Assembly (NCBI RefSeq): GCF_030936135.1
Contig: NC_082637.1
Coordinates: 42,667,821-42,731,820, forward strand
Reading direction: 5' to 3'
DNA from: Gavia stellata
Taxonomy: Eukaryota > Chordata > Aves > Gaviiformes > Gaviidae
DNA length: 64,000 nucleotides
Of the stretch, positions 37,801 to 48,960 are shown piece after piece. How positions within the stretch are numbered: the stretch's first letter is position 1; each line of letters begins with the position of its first letter. The position numbers were made by a program, and so were the translations under genes. The notes below the pieces were generated by a model that searched no databases, was not told where the DNA came from, and saw nothing but the letters and a program-made list of their open reading frames with translations.

Positions 37801-40800
37801 GCGTCCCCAAATAATGTATGGCCAGCTTGCAGCCGTGTCTTGAGAGGACAATTTCAACAGGCATCAAGGCAGGTAGATTAAGACTCACAAAGTCAAGTTG
37901 AGCAACTTCAGGTACCTAAGATAAGCTAAAATTTAGGCATTTTTTTAAGACTTATTCTTCCAACTACAGAGGATTGCCCAGTGGAAGTAAAACTGTGAAG
38001 AGAGACAATTTCACAAGCAGATGAGCATTATTCGAGATCTGGTCCTCATAACACACATTTTTTCCTCACTGAAAAAATTCCTTGGGTTCAGGGTTTTGTA
38101 GATAAATAAGCTCAATTCAGTAAAAGGAAAAATAAGTGAAGAAATTGTTATACAGAATTCCATACCATAGTATCAGGGAGAAAGCAAGAAGCAGCCTAGA
38201 AATGTCTGTTATGAATTGCTAGCCTGTTCTTTGAACAGTTTAAACAGATCTCTTTGAATAGTCAGAGAATAAATGGAGTTTCCACTACTCAGACAGTCTG
38301 AAAGTTCTTGATAAATTCTCTTACAAGAGAATATTTAGGTCCCTAGTTGACCATGCAATGAAATATTGTAGTAGTAAAGAGGGTCAGAGATGTAAAATAG
38401 TAAAAATAATCATTGTTCAATACATGAAACGTTTAAAGAAGAGGTGATTCAAAGATGTACATGGGTGTTGATGAATGTACTGTAACTACCAATCAAATAA
38501 ATGAAACAGTCCACTTATATTTGTCACAAAATCATGTGATACAGTCAAGACTACACAGTATTAGAAAGAATTTAAAAATTATCTAAACAAACATGGTCAC
38601 GAAATTTTTATTCGTCATTCCATAAGAAAAAAAAAAAATCCATCATTCTGAGTTTTCACTTTGATACCGAAAATGTTTAATGGCACAAATCAAGAGGAAA
38701 AATAATGCTAACGATACTTAATGACTTATTATAATGATATAGAAAATTCACTGTACATGAAGTAAAGGACAACCTTAAACCAGCTAACACCAATTTAACA
38801 CCATTGCTTCACAGCAGGGTAAGTGGTTTCAGCTACAGTATCAAGTAGCAAGGTACAAAGTTCAAACAAATGTACATGCAAAATTTATGCTTTGAAGGTG
38901 GGTGGGTATCTGCTTTTCCATGTTTCTTCACTATATTTTCTCCACAGCCCTTCTACTTTTCATCAGTGATGACCTGAGCCCTCCTAAACAGTTACCAGTC
39001 ACAAGTTACCAGCTGCTTTTGCATAAGTTTGCTCTCTGCTCTAGTGCTTTTTTCACATAATGATAAAAGTAACTATGGACTTTAATTAGACTACCTGGGC
39101 TAGGTGTTTTAAAATTAACTGAGCTCTAGTGTCATGTGGGTTTTAACTACAGCAGTCCATCACTCCCCTAACTGGAGAACAACTGCCCATACACACTCTT
39201 CTTACGAAAAAGCTCATACACACTCTTCTTACAAAAAAGCTCATACAGGGAAACTACTGGATTCAGATTTGTTATTTGAGCCATGGAGTCTGAGTATCCC
39301 CATTTACAACTGCAGAGCGAGTAACAGTGCAGAAAGACCAGGAAGGGAGTCATCACAACGAGGCCTCCAGTCTCTCTGGACCAAGCAGAAATGGGCAAGT
39401 TGACATCCCATCACAGCAGGGGTAGTCACAGTCCACATTCAAATGGTCCCTTAAGGAACTGTTTTTCCAGGGCCTGCCTACAGGGCCTCTCCACAGATTA
39501 CAATACCAATGGATTTTTAAAAGGGGAGGCAAATGTGGCATTAACCCCTAGGACTTCCATAAATTATTTTCAGCATCTACATTGGCTTCCTTATCCTGTG
39601 GACAGAGATAAAACCTGCAAGAATGTCTTTGGCAACAAGCTCTATCTTCCCTTCTTGGCCTTTTACCTATAGTATCTAAGGATATTACCAATATAGGAAG
39701 ATGACTTAGTCTTGCTCTACCTATTTCCATATAGAACTCATCCACTTGTTACTAGATGGTTGCTGTGCTGCCAAGGGTGCTTTCCAAGGGCGAATTCCAC
39801 CTGAAATGCAACTGTCTTTGTGTTGTGAGAATTTACGTTTGCCCTGTGTATTTAATCTAAAAAGAGACATAAAATAACTTAAAATTACTCCTGTTAATAG
39901 TAATTATTTGTTGAATATAAATTACCAGAAAATGCGTGAGCCCATCAATCCAATGCTACGCTGAAAAATCTGCACATTCCCACCAGATGGTGCTGTCTCA
40001 GCCATTTAACAAAGACAGCTCTCCAACTGTAACTCTAAGTGACCTTAACATTACTTGATACATTGCTCATTCGCTCTGATTCTGGCGGTCTTGTGAGGAA
40101 AACCACCAAGTGCCAAGTTCAGTATCCAGAGGTTCCATTATAGTTAAGGCTCCCCACTAGCATTTGAGCTTTCCCATTCTCTCTCTCTTTTTTTTTAATA
40201 GGTAGACCTGCCTTTTAAGGTCTTTTTTTTGTTTTAATACATTCCTATCAGCTGACCCATGACACAGGAGAATTTTAAAAATACAGATACTGCAAAACAG
40301 TCCCAGCAATGCACCCTTCTTGAGAAGGAGTCATATTTTTGGTGTGGCCAACTGAAACAGATGAAAAAATATTTAGCCATACGCTGACCTTCAGATCTGA
40401 CACCACATACTTGCTTTCTCTCTTGTCTGCCTTCCTACTTTTCCCCACACCAAAAAAAACCCTCTAGAGACTTGCATTTAGCAGACTAAATAGTCTTACA
40501 GGTTAAATCTAGCATACAAACTACCACTTGACTGCTATTACTACTAACCTTCAGCATTGCACCAGTACAGCTGCAACTGTACTGTCTGACACGTTCAGTG
40601 GCACAACAGAAGTGTGAATGCAGCATAGGAAGTGCAGGCTTCATTGAAGACTAGTTCTTAGTGTTTAAATTAAAACATTTATAATATGTTCCACAATTAC
40701 ATAGCATGTAAAAATAGAAGCAAAGTGCCACATGTTGTGCAGGATATGCAGCATATTGCGGGTATTTGTCTCTGCAGCACAGTAGGAATGTACGCTGCGG

Positions 40801-41050
40801 CTGAACAAATGGAGTTGTGCTTCACCCACAGAGGCTAGGAGTAAAGAAAAATATGAGGATGGCCTATGAGTTCTGTGAAGTGATTTCTTAAAATTAAGGA
40901 AGTTATAACCAGCTGCCATTTGTGTCAAAACAAGGTCTGGATTATACAAAACAGGAGGTAGTGTGCCCTGAGCGGCTCTGTCAATAGCATCTGTATCCTA
41001 TGACTAATTTTACTAACATTGGTCCCTCTTGGGTAAATTTGTCATGTCAG
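34894..41050. other. Intergenic AT-rich DNA, upstream exons of the 41-kb gene not found
   Basis: About 6 kb with no exon I can support. Upstream exons of the spliced gene seen at 41051 may lie here or further left, but none could be fixed with both splice sites, an open frame and the needed phase (ending after one base of a codon). A 27-bp direct tandem duplication lies at 39188-39241. Confidence 0.35.
39188..39241 (+). repeat. 27-bp tandem duplication
   Basis: Two 27-bp units beginning CATACACACTCTTCTTAC differ at one base (G/A) and are followed by a third start, CATACA. All three forward frames stay open over much of it because the unit is a multiple of three and has no stop. Confidence 0.9.
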
Positions 41051-41286
41051 ATACAGATTACTTGTATTTCCAGCATTCAGAATTGCCCTATTGGGGCCCT
41101 GATGCCATTTCTACTGGAATCAGTGCTAACACTTCTGTTTACTTTGCTGATAGGGGGCTCACTTACAATGTCGCTAATGCTGCTCTTCCAAAAACAGACA
41201 GTAAGAACAAATGCTACTGCAAAACTTGGCTATTTGGGAACCCAACTCAGAGAGTATATGATGGTCCAGGAAGTGCCACTTTTAAG
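41051..41286 (+). CDS. Penultimate coding exon of an unidentified spliced gene
   Basis: The exon is 236 bases: two bases completing a codon, then 78 whole codons. A perfect branch-point-like TACTAAC lies about 40 bases upstream, and the first AG after it (41049-41050) is taken as acceptor. A second possible acceptor follows TTTCCAG at about 41073. The donor is a consensus GTGAGT at 41287. The peptide begins TDYLYFQHSELPYWGPDA, has YFADRGLTYNV and KNKCYCKTWLFGNP in the middle, and ends YDGPGSATFK. The composition is protein-like, unlike the surrounding AT-rich DNA. I do not recognise the family. It reads in frame into the exon at 43307. Upstream exons were not found, so the start codon is unknown. 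A decayed gene is possible, though no disabling change is visible. Confidence 0.55.
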
Positions 41287-43306
41287 GTGAGTTGCTAAAG
41301 TTACTGCCTTTTTTTTCCTGTTTCTTTTTTTTCAGTTGGAACTCTTTAGAGTAATCCCTTCCCCATATTTTATCTACCTAAGTAAGGGTCAGGATAGACC
41401 TCCAAAATCCTGAGAGTTGCAGTAGAAATACAGTAGGAATAGGTTTGAAATGGATCTCACAACTCAAAAGATGAAAGGTCTCAATGTTTCAAGTGCTTTA
41501 ATAGTGCAGCAAGTCATACTATCTGTGTTCAAGCTGAGTAGTCGATTCACTCTTTCCTCTGTCAACTCAAAATTTTAGTTTATCTGATAATACTGTATCA
41601 GATAAAACTTATCATTAACTATGCATTTCTACAGAACATTTGGCTTCAGTGAAACTGTATACTTAAAAGGGGCCAAAAATGTTTTGATTGGCCCCAGTAA
41701 TCAGGGACCTAGAAAAGCAGTAGAGCAAGAACTAAAGGTGGAGAAATTATCTCCCAAATAATTCAAAACAGAGAAGGGATCCTTTATCTGGGAACTTTTT
41801 GGGTGGATTAATGGTCTTTCATAATATAGTTTTAAACTGCAAATGCTTTAAACCTGTTTGTTGGAAAGAATTACTGCTATTACTAAATAATCCATAGGTT
41901 TGGAAGTGTACATCAACATGGCTTTTTTTTTTTTTGCTTTTTTTAATAGGTATATGGCTATAGGACCTCTCCATATTGTCTCAGTCTCCTTTCAGATTTT
42001 TTTCTCTAGGCTTGCTTTCAGTCCAGCCACTTTCTTTAGATTCTTAATGTACAACAAACTCTACACAATTCCCTCAAACTAAAATATCTCTCCTTCCATC
42101 ACTTATGAAACCTGGCTATACGTCTGCTCTGAGAAGCACAGATAAACTGCAAAAGTCATGAATACGGCTTGAACAAAACTTTTTTTTTTTCCAGATAGTT
42201 GGGTAGGTACTACATTTAAATGAAAATATTTAAAGATTAAGTTCAAGCCATTTCAATATCATAATAAAACTCATCTCAAGTGAAGAAAGTTTTTAAACTT
42301 TTTTGACATAGTAGGCATTAAGAATCAGAGAAATAACAGACATTTTAATTTCAACAAATCTATATTGATTTTAAAAACAACGCAAGATCCCATAATGCAG
42401 GATATAAGCAAATATTTGCAATCTATCTAAGCATATAACATACCTTCAGCTGTGTGTTTATCTACTTTTCATGCCACTAGCAATACAAATGACATACTAC
42501 ACGTGTATAGCTTATAAACCCCTCTGTAACTGCAGGAAATATATGTAGGTTTAATCCTAATACCCCTGTCCAAAACAAAGCAGACCCTGGCCTACTAGAA
42601 ACATAAGCGATCTACTTTACTTCATATTCTGCTCAAAGGAAAGATGGTGCCCTTTTACTAAGATTAAATTTTTCTATCAACAATAACTTCTCGGACCAGT
42701 CTATAGGTTTTGATTGCAATCAGGGCTTTATTTGTAATGCTCCGTGTTGCCTGACAAGCACTTTCATGAGTCAAGAAAAAGACACGGGCATACAACAAAA
42801 TACGCTCAGAGTCAGATTTAAATTTATCCTGCCAACAGTGCCACATCAGTATTTCCAGATGGTAAGACAAATGCATATTACTTTGTACATGCAAACATAG
42901 TATTTCTGATTCTATTTTTCTTTCCATGCTATGTTGCTTTTTGTTGCTTATGAGTGATTTACCAAATTTAAAATGAAATGCAAATTCTGAAATCTGGTGT
43001 AAATTATATTTATGCATATGAATTATAAAGGAAGTACATATAATGCTAAGTATAGTACTTCATCAGTTCTTTTAATCAACTACAAGATCTGCCAATATGC
43101 CAAATATATTGGAAAAACATCTTTTGTCTATTGCTACGTTAGACTACAATTCCATTTAGCATATTTTCTGCTGACCATACATTATGTACTGGGGTTTTTT
43201 ATTCACGCAATCTGCTTTAAATACCCCAATGGAAATAAAAAATAGAGCTTTTAAATAGTCATTGTTTCTCCTCATTTTTCACAACTGTTTCTCTTGTTTT
43301 CCTTAG

Positions 43307-43366
43307 ATCATTTCAAAACAGGTTGCTATCAAGCCAGATAATCCTTCAAATATTTATGTTGTCTAA
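43307..43366 (+). CDS. Last coding exon of the same unidentified gene
   Basis: A strong pyrimidine tract (CTCTTGTTTTCCTTAG) precedes 43307. The exon continues in phase 0 from the exon ending at 41286: 19 codons reading IISKQVAIKPDNPSNIYVV, then TAA at 43364-43366. An AATAAA begins at 43367, directly after the stop, so the 3' UTR would be very short. A compatible phase, a strong acceptor, a stop and a poly(A) signal together make this hard to get by chance. Confidence 0.55.
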   Translation: MISKQVAIKPDNPSNIYVV

Positions 43367-43372
43367 AATAAA
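43367..43372 (+). terminator. Poly(A) signal AATAAA of the 41-43 kb gene
   Basis: A canonical AATAAA hexamer begins one base after the TAA stop of the preceding exon. Confidence 0.5.
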
Positions 43373-43777
43373 TCTTTAAAACGCTGCAATAGGCCCATCT
43401 GGTGAAAATCAAAGAATTTCAAGTAACAAAGATGGTAGTTCACAAGAAAGGCACTCCAAATTGCCAAGAAATGTCTTGACTGTAGAAAAGATTCCCATAT
43501 CTTTATTACTCCAAAACTATCAACACCAGCGAATGCTGTAAGAATCTGGCCAATATATCTAACCTCTACAGAAATAGCCTGTGTTCATTAAAAAAAAGAA
43601 GATTATTTTTCAAAAGTCTCAATTCTTGATTCTGAAACAAAAAGCATGATCAATAATAATAATAATGATAACAATATTGTTCAATTATCAAGCTACCAAA
43701 ATAAAAACAGAAATATGGAAAACATCAGCCTAAATGGCAAAGCTCGTATTGAATCATATGGATAAAGTGCACAGCAA

Positions 43778-44410
43778 TTGTCAAAACATGGTATTTGTGA
43801 ATTCCTGGGACATCTGCACACAGGAAAGGAATCTTTATTCCACATAGATTTTACAATTACTGCAAATACACAAAAAGTAGAAACTTCAAAGCAAATCTAT
43901 ATGAAACCTGTTTTAAACAACCATTTGCAGACACTAAGTTCACATGAAACATGTAACAACTACAATATATGCTTACAAGAAGGTACTGCCCATTATGACA
44001 GAAAAAGGTTACACTGTTCTCCATTTACGATGAAGTCAGCTTCACCATCCTCAATGGTTCAATTTATGAGTCGCAACACCTTTCTGAGTAGTACTTCCAA
44101 CACCACATCCACCAAAAATTTGCGACACAAGTCTGTGTCTTCTACAGAAAAATGCTTGTCTCCAGACAGCAATCCTGAGTATCTGATAAAACCCACAGGT
44201 TCATGCCCTATGCTGCTTTCTGCTCCTGCATTATCTCTCAATTTCATCCAGAGTGATAAAGTACTGCAAAAAGAGAATACAGTGCCGCTTGACAAAAGAG
44301 GCCTTCTGAGGCTAGCTACTGAATATAATTCAAGTAATGCAAATCTTAGGAGGCATGTCATTGTAGTTGAGGTCATTTATGATAAGTCATTTAAAGCAAA
44401 AAAATGTTAA
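43778..44410 (+). other. 210-codon open frame, uncertain coding status
   Basis: A frame free of stops runs from just after an in-frame TAA at about 43762 to TAA at 44408-44410, about 210 codons, unusually long for DNA this AT-rich. The first ATG in frame is at residue 42 (MKPVLNNH). The content is rich in Ser, Thr and Asn, with a more ordered end (LDKRGLLRLATEYN, RRHVIVVEVIYDKSF). An AATAAA lies near 44570, about 160 bases downstream. It may be a terminal exon, an alternative last exon of the gene ending at 43366, a retrocopy, or chance. No family is recognised. Confidence 0.25.
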
Positions 44411-47400
44411 CGGTAGTGTTGTCATATCCCTAGTCCCAAGGAAATTCCAAAAGCAGTGAAGCGCAATTACTAAAAACAGCAAAATTCTTAGTTTCAATAA
44501 GGATTTCTTTTTTCATGGGATGATGAAAAGAGATCTAAAGTTTTGTTATTTAAAATGAAAGTTCTTAATAAAGGAACTACCATGAAAACTGACACGGCCT
44601 TAGGCAAAAAGAGGTGTGCCCCTCTTGGAATTAATTGAGTCTCACTGTTTTAACTAATGAATCTACTAGAGCTTTTTTGTGGCAGCGAAATTACGAGAAA
44701 AGGATTGCAAGTTACCTGTAATAGGGTAATACTGTCAGTTAGAGAGACTAATGATGAGTGAGGAACTTAAGGACTTCAGATGTTATACTTTAAAATAACA
44801 TTTGAAATAGAAATAATTACATCCATGTATTATTATTAGTTCAAATATTGTAGTCATAAATCTGTTTTAGAAACATGTTTTCATGTTGTATGCAGCATAA
44901 AAATATACATCCAGGTTACGTTGTCAAATAGCTATGAGATTCATTACTGATCTTACAGGAAATGGCTGTAGGTGAAGCAGAAAGCATGAGATAACTTGCT
45001 TTCTAATACAAGTATAGGAGATCTGTCAGTGTACACAATTAAATACTGTTCTTACTCTTTCAGCTGGGATGACTCTTCACCTAAAATCCTCTGTACATAT
45101 ACTCTCTTATTTGTATGCACTTACAGTAAAAGAGAGACAAAGTGTGGATGTAATATACTTGGGCTTAATTAGTATCCTTGGTATCACAGATGAAGTTATT
45201 AACTTTCCTGCTTTTGACATATGGCACCTCTTCAATTAAGGCAGGAACCTTCTACTTTGTGGTTTATTTCTGTTAACCATTCACATATGGGGGTAGACTT
45301 TGGTAGTTATTTAGGCACCAAAGAATACATACAGGATGGTACTGATGTGAGCAACCAATAACTCCTGCCAGCAGACATCAGCAAGAGAGAGCAGTTCACA
45401 TCAAGCAAGGGAAAAGCCACAGTTTACTCTGCTGTGGATCTGCTGAAAGACTCCGAGTCTTCATTGAGAATGTGTTCAGAAGCCTACTGGACTTCTAAAG
45501 TTTCTGTTTTGCCAAATCGCTGAATGCGCTTCTTTGATGATGGCAGGAAGAATATACTTCCTCTCTAGTTTGTTCCTAGAACTGCAAGAACTACCTTTAA
45601 AATTCAGCTAAAATATTTTACTGATAAGCAGACCTTGGAATTTTTATTGCATACCACTTTCAGATGGAAAATTCAGGATTGGTTTTGTCTCTGAGTTTCA
45701 AAGAGTTTAAGCAGTTTAGGCTCAGCACTATGGATTACTGAGTAAGACTACTACACTTTTTAGCAGTTACTACATCGCTGCATGTATAATTGAAGTAGTA
45801 TGGCACTTACACATATTTCACCTTGTCCTGAGGAAAAGGTTGTGTAAGTAGAGCAAGGGTTGTTGCACCATGATTCAGCTGATTCCAAAGGAGATTCAAA
45901 ACCATGTGGCTCTGAAAGATTTAGAAATAAGGCATCCTTGTGACATGTGGTTTTACTGCAGTTATGAGTGCACTGTAAAATAGTTCATGAAATAGTTCAT
46001 GAATTTTGACATCTCTGTAAGACTAATAGAATTCCGGTTTTGAGGACACACTAAATGAGGTTCATAGTCCATCCTGTTTTATTCACCACCCTTCATGCTT
46101 CTTTGAGCCAAAGCCGTTTTGAAAGCACTATCTGCAACTTGGAAGAAACAAGGATAAGATTTTTCATATTTATGAACGTGAAAATACATGGAATCACAGC
46201 AGCATGCCTAAAGTTATGTGACTTCATTAGACCCTGGAAATTAGAAATTTTTGAGGAGAATAAAAAAATGCAGAAATATCTTTTACATTTTTTTCTATGA
46301 GCAAATTTACTTGCCTGAACTCTAATATGTGACTGAGCAGGCTGCCAGTGGTTGTCCTGTAGCAGCGGACAGCACTGTACCCTGCAGATGACCTGCCATC
46401 CTGGCAGACCTGTGAGATGTTGCGTCACTTCAGTAGAAATCTGAGCAGCGTTCACACAGAGGTCAGCAGTTAAGCTGACCTGGGATCCCCCTTTGGCATA
46501 GGGAAGACTGAGGTCTCCAGGCTCAGCTTGAAGAAATACTATGAGCAGGGAGCGCAGAGACCTAGTTGCTAATACTCAGCCAGATGTTAAACAGTTTTGT
46601 TATGGGTGTGAAGTGCCATCAAGGTATCAGGACCTTTGATTATAAAATTGGGAAAAGCACAGAGATTATGAATGGATTTCTGTGGGTACCACAGGAACAC
46701 ACAGAACACCAGTTCAACTGGAAAAATTGCTTTCCAGGTGGCTGTGACGGTCTCACGCATGCAGACAGAGTTCTTAAATTTCATGGAAATCCCAGGGAGA
46801 AATGCTCTGCAGCTACTCCACTGTTTGATGTACCCTGTTCCTTACTTCTCAGCTACTGCTCCAACCGGGCTTGAAATCACACTGCACCTGCTGGTGCTAG
46901 TGAGATGTGGGACACGAAGAGGGCTGAGGGAAAAAGAAGGATGGAACACCCTTGCCTTGGTAAGTCTACAAATGTTATGTATTTTTAACTATGTAAGAGT
47001 CACTAGTAGAACATCACATGCTTATCCGTGGTCGCCAACACTAGGCCTAGGAATTCATCAATGTTAAGCAGTTTTTCTTAGCTGGAGAGCTTCAAGACTA
47101 GCTTACTGCGGTGGAAAATTCACCCATATTTTGTGTCGTGGAAAGATCCATCATACCAACAACAATGAAGTCCCTGGTAAAAGTGTGCTCCTTGAACAAA
47201 GCTACTTCTTTCTAAATTATTAAATTCCGCACATTGGGGGGAGGTGAGGCATTGCTAATGCAGGAGACTGTGGGTAAGTAGGCAAATACATGCCACAGTG
47301 AAATGAAAGGTCAGGAGAAGCGGTGGGTAGCATTCTTTTATTACTATAAAAAGGAATGAAACAGTGTATCATCTCTTCCAGTCTTCTCATTCCTACCCCC

Positions 47401-47459
47401 CCAGCAAGTAATACATTCTAATTAAAATGGCTTAATTTAGAATATTAGATACAAAGGTT
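44411..47459. other. Intergenic DNA, nothing firm
   Basis: Mostly AT-rich. A frame at 46672-47067 (131 codons) crosses a good donor-like GGTAAGT near 46960, but no acceptor or recognisable protein supports it. No repeat family is recognised. Confidence 0.35.
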
Positions 47460-47970
47460 CAGTGACACTGACAGAAAGGAATAGACTGCTCCAGCGTGGG
47501 TCCCCCACGGGAGGCAGCTCCTGGCAGAAAACCTGCTCCTGGGTGGGCCCTCCATGGGCTGCTGCTTCCCTCAGGGCATGTCCACCTGCTGCGGTGTGGG
47601 GTCCTCCATGGGCTACAGGTGGATATCTGCTCCACTGTGGTCATCCGTGGGCTGCAGGGGGACAACCTGCTCCACCACGGTCTTCATCATGGGCTGCAGG
47701 GGAACCTCTGCTCTGGCGCCTGGAGCACCTCCTCCCCTCCATCCCTGCAGGCACCCCTGGCCTTGGTGTCTGCAGGGATGCTTCTCCCATGTTCTTCTTG
47801 CTTCTCTCACAGCTGCGGTGCAGCATTTTTTACCCTTTCTTAAATACGTTATCACAGAGGTGCCACAAGCACCGACGAGGGGCCTAGCTGTGCCCTGTGG
47901 TGGGTCGGTTAAAGCCGGCTGGAACCGGCTGTCTCCAGCACAGGGCAGCCCCATGTCTCTTCTCGCAGCG
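47460..47970 (-). mobile_element. Inverted, truncated copy of the LTR family seen at 29.3 kb
   Basis: The reverse complement of about 47660-47745 matches + strand 29520-29610: both read GGAGGGGAGGAGGTGCTCCA, then GCCAGAGCAGAG, TTCCCCTGCAGCCCATG and GAAGACC. The left part reverses to GGGGGACCCACGCTGGAGCA, as at 29790-29812. The right part is a diverged subfamily and its boundary is uncertain. It lies about 0.9 kb upstream of the VPS13A start codon. No viral genes are present. Confidence 0.75.
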
Positions 47971-48860
47971 ACAGCCCTCCATCCCCCCAAACTTGGCATG
48001 CAAATGCAATACCGCATGCTATAAAAACTCAGGGGTTTGCTTATCAATAAAACATTTTAACCTAATTTCAAACCCAGTTGTTGCAGTTCCAGGAACAAGC
48101 TGGAGGATACTTACATTCTTCCTGTCATCATCAAAGAAATGCATTGTGCCTGTTTGGCAGAACAAGAGCCTCGTGCGTGCAGGAGGCCTCAGCACACAGT
48201 CACTCAGGGTGAACATGACCCAGATTTTTCTGTTTGATTCAGCAGATCCCCAAGCCAGCAAATGGCATGAGAGTCAAGCTCTTTGGAAATGGATCTTAAA
48301 TTCAACTTGGCTTAGTCATTATGCTCATAATACTTCAGCCACTTTCAAATAGCTGAGAGGTGTAGTAATTTCTACGCCTGCCTAGCCTGCAAAAAAAAAA
48401 AAATCGTACTGGCTACATTCAAACTCTTTGGGCAAGTTAATTGATATCTTAAAAACAAACAGCAGTGGCAAACTAGTGTGAACCCCTCGTATTTCCTTCG
48501 GAAATCGTGCCGACCGACCCCGGAGTAGGGCCGAGGCACCCATCCCCGCCGGCTGCCTGCGCCGCCTCAGGCAAACCGCGCCCTTCCCTTCCCACGCCCG
48601 TAGCCGGCACCAAGCTACCACGCCTGCGCACGGGAAGGCGGCCCACGGCGCGTGCGCGCAGCGCTCGGGGTCCCGCGTCACGACGGCTGGTGGGTGCGGT
48701 GCGGGGAGGGGCGAAGGGGAGGGGCAGAACGGGGCCCGCCCCCTCAGGCCGCGGGGCGGAGCGCCGCAGTGTGTGAGGCGGAGGGCGGGGCGTGCCCGCG
48801 GCCGGGCAGGGGCAGGAGCCGGAGCGGCGGTGCTGCTGCCGCCGCCGGGGCCGGGGCAAG

Positions 48861-48960
48861 ATGGTGTTTGAGTCGCTGGTCGTGGACGTCCTGAACCGTT
48901 TCCTCGGCGACTACGTCGTGAACCTGGACAGCTCCCAGCTGAAGCTGGGCATCTGGGGAG
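48861..48960 (+). CDS. VPS13A: VPS13A exon 1
   Basis: Codes residues 1-33 plus the first base of Gly34. The start context is GGCAAGATGG (G at +4). The donor GTAGGG at 48961 is followed by 7.5 kb of intron 1. Confidence 0.95.

Noticed and set aside
39960-40050. Possible exon starting ATGGTGCTGTCTCAG after CCCACCAG
   Set aside because: Open for only 23 codons, with a weak donor in the wrong phase for the exon at 41051.
40180-40220. Strong pyrimidine tract ending in AATAG followed by GTAGACCTGCC
   Set aside because: Would give only an 18-base exon with a poor donor and no phase match to the exon at 41051; probably a chance T-rich run.
46672-47067. 131-codon frame crossing a GGTAAGT donor
   Set aside because: No matching acceptor or recognisable protein; too weak to call an exon.
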